A stretch of DNA of 14,897 nucleotides. Origin: Acanthamoeba lenticulata. Lineage: Eukaryota > Discosea > Longamoebia > Acanthamoebidae. Below, in pieces: positions 12,201-14,897 of this stretch; positions within the stretch are counted from its first letter, which is position 1, and the number at the start of each line of letters is the position of its first letter. A program made the position numbers and the translations under genes. Under the pieces are notes generated by a model. The model had not been told where the DNA came from and ran no database searches. It saw only the letters and a list, made by a program, of their open reading frames with translations. The stretch covers positions 1 through 14,897 of the forward strand of contig NAVB01000874.1 in the NCBI GenBank assembly GCA_002179805.1, read 5' to 3'.

Positions 12201-14897
12201 ACCGTCGAGCAGTCCATCGAGCACACCGTCGACCACGCCGTCCAACTCGCCATCGAGCTCACCGTCGAGCAGTCCATCGAGCTCCCCGTCGAGCACGCCG
12301 TCGAGCACGCCGTCCAACTCGCCATCGAGCTCACCATCGAGCAGTCCATCGAGCACACCGTCGACCACGCCGTCCAACTCGCCATCGAGCTCACCATCGA
12401 CCAGCCCATCGAGCTCCCCGTCGAGCACGCCGTCGAGCACGCCGTCCAACTCGCCCTCCAGCTCGCCATCGACCAGCCCGTCCAACTCGCCGTCGAGCAC
12501 GCCGTCCAACTCGCCGTCCAGCTCGCCATCGACCAGTCCATCGAGCACAGCGTCTACCACGCCGTCGAACTCGCCATCGAGCAGCCCGTCCAACTCGCCG
12601 TCAAGCACGCCATCCAACTCGCCGTCGAATTCACCATCCAACAGCCCGTCGAGCTCACCATCGACCAGCCCGTCGAACTCACCATCGAGCTCACCATCGA
12701 CCAGCCCTTCGAGCTCGCCCTCAGCCAGTCCATCCAGCTCGGCGTCAAGCACGCCATCCAACTCGCCGTCAAGCTCGCCTTCACCGAGCTCGTCCAACTC
12801 GCCGTCGAGCACGCCCTCCAACTCGCCCTCGTCTTCACCATCGACCAGTCCGTCGAGCTCGCCGTCGAGCACGCCGTCCAACTCACCCACCCACTCACCG
12901 TCGAGCAGCCCGTCGAGCACAGCGTCGAGCACAGCGTCGAGCACGCCGTCCAGCTCGCCGTCGAACTCGCCATCGAACTCACCTTCGAGCAGCCCGTCGC
13001 GCTCGCCTTCGGCCAGTCCGTCCAGCTCGGCGTCAAGCACGCCATCCAACTCGCCTTCACCGAGCTCGTCCAACTCACCATCGAACTCACCATCGACCAG
13101 CCCGTCGAGCTCGCCGTCGAACTCACCGTCGACCAGCCCGTCGCGCTCGCCCTCAGCCAGTCCGTCCAGCTCGGCGTCAAGCACGCCATCCAACTCCCCG
13201 TCGAGCTCGCCCTCACCGAGCTCGTCCAACTCGCCGTCGAGCACGCCGTCCAACTCGCCATCGAGCTCACCATCCAACAGCCCGTCGAGCACACCGTCCA
13301 ACTCGCCATCGAGCAGTCCGTCGAGCACACCGTCGACCAGCCCATCCAACTCGCCGTCGAGCAGTCCGTCCAACTCGCCATCGACCAGCCCGTCGAGCAC
13401 ACCGTCGAACTCGCCATCGACCAGCCCATCCAACTCGCCGTCAAGCACGCCGTCCAACTCGCCATCGAGCTCACCTTCCAACAGCCCGTCGAACTCACCA
13501 TCGACCAGCCCGTCGAACTCGCCGTCGAACTCACCATCGACCAGCCCATCGCGCTCGCCCTCCGCCAGTCCGTCAAGCTCGGCGTCAAGCACGCCGTCCA
13601 ACTCCCCGTCGAGCTCGCCCTCACCGAGCTCATCCAACTCACCGTCGAGCTCGCCGTCCAACTCGCCCACCAGCTCGCCATCGACCAGCCCATCCAACTC
13701 GCCGTCGAGCACGCCGTCCAACTCGCCATCGACCAGCCCGTCGAGCACACCATCGAGCACGCCGTCCAGCTCACCATCGAGCAGTCCGTCCAACTCGCCG
13801 TCAAGCACACCGTCCAACTCGCCGTCGAGCTCACCATCGACCAGCCCATCGAACTCGCCGTCGAACTCACCATCGACCAGCCCTTCGAGCTCGCCCTCAG
13901 CCAGTCCATCCAGCTCGGCGTCGAGCACGCCATCCAACTCGCCGTCAAGCTCGCCTTCACCGAGTTCGTCCAACTCGCCGTCGAGCACGCCGTCGAACTC
14001 GCCATCGAGCTCACCATCGACCAGCCCATCGAACTCGCCATCGAACTCACCATCGACCAGCCCGTCGAGCTCTCCGTCGAGCACGCCGTCAAGCACGCCG
14101 TCCAACTCGCCCTCCAGCTCGCCATCGACCAGCCCATCCAACTCGCCGTCGAGCACGCCGTCCAACTCGCCCACCAGCTCGCCATCGACCAGCCCGTCGA
14201 ACTCGCCGTCGAACTCACCATCGACCAGCCCGTCGCGCTCGCCCTCGGCCAGTCCGTCAAGCTCGGCATCAAGCACACCATCCAACTCTCCGTCGAGCTC
14301 GCCCTCACCGAGCTCGTCCAACTCGCCGTCGAGCACGCCCTCCAACTCACCGTCGAGCACGCCGTCCAACTCACCGTCAACGACGCCGTCCAACTCGCCC
14401 TCGAGCAGCCCGTCGCCATCGCCGTTTGTCGGTCTCATCGTCAATGGCGGTTTCAGCAACGGGCTGGCTTTGTGGAATGCCAGCGGCTCGGTGACCATTC
14501 TCGGAAGCGGGCCGTCGGCCTACGCGGGCTTCATGGGCGCGGGCTCGCTCAGCCAAACCATCAACACGACGCCAGGCCAGACCTACTCCATCGCCTTCTC
14601 GGCCTACCTCACGTCCAAGAAGCGCGCCCTGCCGGAGCGGTTCGAGGCCTACTGGGACGCGACGCTGCTCCTGTCGCTCAACTCATCGGACCCCGACGCG
14701 AGCAATCCGGCTCCGCGCAACTTCACGGTGACGGCGACGAGCTCGACGAGCACGTTGCTGTTCGTGACCTACGCAAGCGGCGGCGGCAAGCGCGACCTCG
14801 AGCAGCGCGAGGAAGAAGCAGTCACGTGGGCACTCAACGATGTGGTCACCGTTGTCGCCTCGCCCACACCGTCGAACTCACCATCGAGCAGCCCGTC
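62..14897 (+). CDS. Giant multi-domain surface/secreted protein: beta-helix, two C-type-lectin-like domains, long Ser/Pro arrays, two jelly-roll domains (partial at both ends)
   Basis: I do not recognise a named gene. Proposed join: 62-219, 303-489, 639-791, 1014-1031, 1057-14897, about 4,785 codons in the window, with no start or stop inside it. Junction phases are consistent: 219/303 splits a Gly codon (two bases plus one) and the rest are phase 0. The last exon reads in frame 1 (codons starting at positions 1 mod 3) through both lectin-like domains, both arrays and both jelly-roll domains without a stop, so all modules belong to one chain. Domain order suggests an extracellular carbohydrate-interacting or adhesive protein: beta-helices are common in polysaccharide-active or adhesive proteins, C-type-lectin and jelly-roll folds often bind sugars, and Ser/Pro/Thr stalks are usually O-glycosylated. 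No signal peptide or membrane segment lies in the window, so the cellular site is inferred. The gene is certain; exon edges in the first kilobase are less so. Confidence 0.88.
220..302 (+). other. Intron (83 bases)
   Basis: GTACCG donor at 220 and CGCAG acceptor ending at 302, with TTGTTGACATTCTG upstream of the acceptor. Removing it joins the beta-helix frame of exon 1 (2 mod 3) to that of exon 2 (1 mod 3) through a Gly codon, giving LLPSG-LTRAHMSN. Confidence 0.65.
303..489 (+). other. Coding exon 2: beta-helix coils 3-4
   Basis: This exon reads LTRAHMSNIYGIRIS, then coils with VAVVTDNVVSW and GSIAVSGGGAHVIANNSIM. The G-I/S-x-V...V-x-x-N spacing continues the helix of exon 1. Sequons N-E-S and N-N-S are present. 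The exon ends at CAC before GTACGT at 490, phase 0. Confidence 0.75.
490..638 (+). other. Intron (149 bases), T-rich
   Basis: Donor GTACGT at 490, acceptor CGACAG ending at 638. From about 535 to 620 the + strand is long T runs broken by C, A and G, unlike the GC-rich exons; this also provides the polypyrimidine tract. Phase 0. Confidence 0.8.
639..791 (+). other. Coding exon 3: beta-helix coils 5-6
   Basis: The exon starts MMNDGSVYGLKLEYVD and contains SPVVVNNTMDLRHVEI and RGLLLRGNADEEFR. The VVVNN element is the second strand and Asn-ladder position of a coil. The exon ends after CGC (789-791) before GTACGT, phase 0, in the middle of coil 6: GLLLRG is present but its V-x-V-x-N partner strand is not yet encoded. 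The initial ATG ATG is internal to the protein and is not proposed as a start. Confidence 0.75.
792..1013 (+). other. Intron (222 bases) with CT-rich block then TAAATGG/GATGAT repeats
   Basis: Donor GTACGT at 792. The first half (about 798-897) is nearly all C/T, built of TCTCGTTC and TCTCTTG steps. After a run of A (911-919) come degenerate TAAATGG and GATGAT repeats to about 1005. The acceptor proposed is the AAG at 1011-1013, which is weak because the preceding bases are purine-rich. The alternative is one intron from 792 to 1056 using the better CAACAG acceptor; see the microexon entry. Confidence 0.55.
1014..1031 (+). other. Candidate 18-base microexon encoding IAVVNN
   Basis: ATC GCT GTT GTT AAC AAC reads I-A-V-V-N-N in the frame of exon 3 (0 mod 3). 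Joined to DEEFR before and DMALRT after, it completes coil 6: AVVNNDMALRT lines up with VVVNNTMDLRH of coil 5. The next bases are GTGAGA (a donor-like sequence at 1032) and CAACAG at 1051-1056. Without these six residues coil 6 lacks its second strand. Reading straight through from here meets a stop, so either a 25-base intron follows or a one-base error lies between 1032 and 1056. Confidence 0.5.
1032..1056 (+). other. Candidate ultra-short intron (25 bases, GTGAGA...CAACAG), or 3' end of a single 792-1056 intron
   Basis: The segment begins GTGAG and ends CAG. It contains an in-frame TGA (1033-1035) in the frame of the last exon, so it cannot be read in that frame. 25 bases is far below the usual minimum for spliceosomal introns, which is why the alternative of a single 265-base intron ending here is kept open. 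Either way the last exon begins at 1057, phase 0. Confidence 0.5.
1093..1512 (+). repeat. Ser/Pro-rich linker between beta-helix and lectin-like domain 1
   Basis: 140 codons of S, P and T with a few A, N, Q, L, V and R, in the pattern SPSSTPSPSNTPS. It has the same composition and codon choices (CCG/TCG/AGC/ACG) as the long arrays downstream but is less regular. It has the SSTQSPS variant twice. It probably acts as an extended, O-glycosylated spacer (inferred). Confidence 0.85.
1516..1959 (+). other. C-type-lectin-like domain 1 with QPD motif
   Basis: WNCPDSTW opens the domain, followed by RCYRF...TW...ANSTCASLAP...LAVFLSQGEFDTA, CWTGLYRD, CCWKF, GEDPTFARS, DIWL, GQPD, a Cys, GRLND, PCT and a closing MCSVV. 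This is the C-type lectin order: N-terminal C-x-x-x-W, a Cys helix, W-x-G-L, an x-P-x calcium motif, an N-D motif and the last Cys pair. QPD at 1855-1863 and N-D at 1909-1914 occupy the calcium/sugar-ligand positions; in vertebrate lectins QPD favours galactose and EPN mannose. The Glu usually found just before the penultimate loop Cys is absent (GDGAC). Ten Cys are present, more than the canonical four to six. One N-sequon (N-S-T). The fold is likely; sugar specificity is inferred. Confidence 0.72.
1960..2028 (+). other. Short Ser/Pro linker between the two lectin-like domains
   Basis: 23 codons reading TKDPPSSPTPSVSISPSASPTPV. It separates two domains that otherwise look like a tandem duplication. 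Confidence 0.8.
2029..2484 (+). other. C-type-lectin-like domain 2 with NPD motif
   Basis: The plan matches domain 1: AYCPDSSW, PRCYKLF, a Cys, LAAFQTQAEYDTA, CWSGLYAD, CCWQF, GEDPTFARS, DIWL, NNPD, GEYC, GRFND and a closing AICM. All ten Cys correspond one to one with domain 1. NPD (2374-2382) replaces QPD. Here the Glu before the loop Cys is present (GEYC at 2395-2406), and FND is at 2434-2442, so the calcium-ligand set looks more complete than in domain 1. One N-sequon (N-R-S). The DNA GGCGAGGATCCGACCTTTGC at 1801 and 2320 is identical in both copies, a sign of recent duplication or conversion. Confidence 0.72.
2902..6597 (+). repeat. Higher-order tandem repeat, 222-base long unit and 162-base short unit
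   Basis: A single Gln codon (CAG in TCG CAG ACN/TCN) marks each unit. It starts at 2902, 3064, 3286, 3508, 3730, 3952, 4174, 4336, 4558, 4780, 4942, 5164, 5326, 5548, 5770, 6154 and 6376. All gaps are 222 or 162 bases except 5770-6154 (384 = 162 + 222), where the missing marker at 5932 is a Ser codon (AGC) in otherwise matching STPSSSPSAS context. The long unit is 74 residues. Comparing 3952-4173 with 4174-4335, the short unit (54 residues) lacks the 20-residue block PSPSSTPSPSNTPSTTPSST. Units differ mainly at third positions and by Pro/Ala/Ser exchanges. The right edge is approximate, as regularity decays after 6376. Confidence 0.88.
6598..7242 (+). repeat. Mixed Ser/Pro/Ala/Thr block A of array 1
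   Basis: Less regular sequence with SSTSSPSPSSTPS, SASTTPS and SNTPSPSSTPSASPSASPS elements. It ends with the marker SSNTPSPSSTPSASPS at about 7183, which recurs in block B at 9295. Gln occurs in SSTQSP (around 6808) and SSSQSP (around 7099). Confidence 0.7.
7243..8340 (+). repeat. Nearly pure PSSTPSNS block 1 of array 1
   Basis: Dominated by CCGTCGAGCACG and CCGTCCAACTCG alternation with PSSS and PSTT variants. Rare outliers are Leu at TCCCTC (about 7651) and TTG (about 8302), and Gly in SPSGTPS. This is the densest 12-base periodicity in the first array. Confidence 0.8.
8341..9366 (+). repeat. Mixed block B of array 1, a relative of block A
   Basis: It carries two copies of a TVTPSSTSSPS segment (CCG TCT AGC at 8482 and 8926, 444 bases apart, twice 222) whose counterpart in block A is at 6592. 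It ends with the same SSNTPSPSSTPSASPSAS marker as block A. A rare Phe (GCTTCGTTCTCG, about 9343) is unique to this block. Confidence 0.7.
9367..10458 (+). repeat. Nearly pure PSSTPSNS block 2 of array 1, leading to jelly-roll domain 1
   Basis: Same composition as block 1. A segment with SGSPSNTPSPSSTPSNSPTSS occurs twice, with the Gly codon at 10066 and 10366 (300 bases, 25 x 12). An Arg-containing SRSPS/SASS element first appears near its right end (AGT at 10291) and becomes a recurrent marker in array 2. Confidence 0.8.
10459..10884 (+). other. Galactose-binding-like jelly-roll domain 1 (CBM4/9 or DUF642-like)
   Basis: 142 residues beginning FVGFIVNGDFSDGLASWNTTGS, then GSLSQ-VLSTTPGQTYTITFSLFLSS, KRALPD, VQWDSTVLLSI, SSDPDA, FTVIATSSSSTLLFTA, GKRDL and ending WALDNVSSSV. 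The opening NGDF...GLASW, the central L-S-Q...TTPGQTYT-x-x-F and the closing L-D-N-V are the usual landmarks of bacterial and eukaryotic jelly-roll modules in the CBM4/9 and DUF642 group, many of which bind polysaccharide. Sequons N-T-T and N-V-S are present. No Cys. Family assignment is by pattern only; ligand unknown. Confidence 0.65.
10891..10944 (+). repeat. Nine perfect CCCTCG hexamers
   Basis: Encodes (Pro-Ser)9 immediately after jelly-roll domain 1. It is the only stretch in the window with perfect six-base identity over nine copies, and its CCC codon differs from the CCG/CCA preferred elsewhere in the arrays. Probably a young slippage expansion. Confidence 0.92.
10945..14424 (+). repeat. 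Array 2: 1,160-residue Ser/Pro/Asn stalk with SRSPSASPSSSASSTPS marker
   Basis: 3,480 bases, 290 x 12, in frame throughout. Units are PSSS, PSNS, PSTS and PSST; Ser is even more dominant than in array 1 and Ala is confined to a recurring marker (SASPSSSASSTPSNS). The AGT codon of that marker is at 11143, 11407, 11551, 11707, 11863, 12079, 12727, 13015, 13159, 13567, 13903 and 14251, and every spacing is a multiple of 12 bases. Often the marker is preceded by SPSRSPS and followed by SPSSSPSPSSSNSPS. Confidence 0.9.
14425..14856 (+). other. Galactose-binding-like jelly-roll domain 2
   Basis: 144 residues homologous to domain 1: FVGLIVNGGFSNGLALWNASGS, GSLSQTINTTPGQTYSIAFSAYL, KKRALPER, YWDATLLLSL, SSDPDA, FTVTATSSTSTLLFV, GKRDL, ending WALNDVVTVV. 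The closing L-D-N-V of the first copy is L-N-D-V here, and an acidic insert EQREEEA follows GKRDL. Sequons N-A-S, N-S-S and N-F-T are present. It starts 3,966 bases after domain 1, suggesting that array plus jelly-roll was duplicated as a module. Confidence 0.65.
14857..14897 (+). repeat. Start of a third Ser/Pro array (partial)
   Basis: After the second jelly-roll the frame returns to SPTPSNSPSSSP and is still open at the last base, so the protein continues to the right of the window. Confidence 0.85.

Larger units (their letters stand above)
1057..14897 (+). other. Last visible coding exon, at least 13.8 kb, no stop
   Basis: It starts GAC ATG GCC CTG CGC (DMALRTIGFDP), completing the beta-helix, then enters Ser/Pro sequence at 1093. 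I followed frame 1 at the domain boundaries and at the TCTAGC sites that give stops in other frames; in this frame they read Ser-Ser. No in-frame stop or intron is apparent through 4,613 codons. Apparent ATG starts inside are not needed because the exon is joined to upstream exons. Confidence 0.88.

Noticed and set aside
2500..14424. CRISPR-like or satellite repeat array
   Set aside because: There is no repeat-spacer alternation; all repeat lengths keep the reading frame and encode a coherent Ser/Pro pattern between folded domains. The setting is eukaryotic with introns.
14300..14424. A C-terminal end or terminator after array 2
   Set aside because: The frame runs on into a second jelly-roll domain and a third array without a stop.
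10460..14494. 1,344-codon plus-strand Arg/His/Pro-rich frame
   Set aside because: It is frame-shifted relative to the jelly-roll domains it overlaps; RRAR/PTRH strings are the other-frame reading of CCGTCGAGCACG. No domain is encoded.

Overview
The window is almost entirely the middle of one very large protein-coding gene on the + strand. It enters from the left (upstream exons missing) and leaves on the right with no stop codon. The organism looks eukaryotic: the left 1 kb holds short exons separated by GT...AG introns, two with a GTACGT donor, and the introns are rich in T, CT or CA while the exons are strongly GC-rich with C/G-ending codons. A GC-rich free-living protist such as an Acanthamoeba-like amoeba is my leading guess, but the sequence alone does not settle it; GC-rich algae or choanoflagellate-type protists remain possible.

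Layout. Bases 62-1089 encode, over four or five exons, about six coils of a right-handed parallel beta-helix (PbH1-type). The last exon starts at 1057 and stays open in one frame to the window end: at least 13,841 bases, 4,613 complete codons. It encodes, in order: a Ser/Pro linker (1093-1512), a C-type-lectin-like domain (1516-1959), a short linker, a second C-type-lectin-like domain (2029-2484), a 2,653-residue Ser/Pro/Thr/Asn array (2500-10458), a galactose-binding-like jelly-roll domain (10459-10884), nine perfect CCCTCG hexamers, a second 1,160-residue Ser/Pro array (10945-14424), a second copy of the jelly-roll domain (14425-14856), and the start of a third array.

The protein is best read as a giant secreted or surface glycoprotein. 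Small folded modules with possible sugar-binding roles sit on very long stalks likely to be extended and O-glycosylated. N-glycosylation sequons occur in the folded modules; I saw none in the stalks. The stalks were built by several levels of duplication: a 12-base unit (PSxx), a 222/162-base higher-order repeat in the first array, kilobase-scale block duplication, and a 3,966-base 'array plus jelly-roll' step.

The long minus-strand frames made of LDG-type repeats and the Arg-rich plus-strand frames are composition shadows of this coding sequence, not genes. No tRNA, rRNA, transposon, CRISPR array, promoter or terminator was seen.
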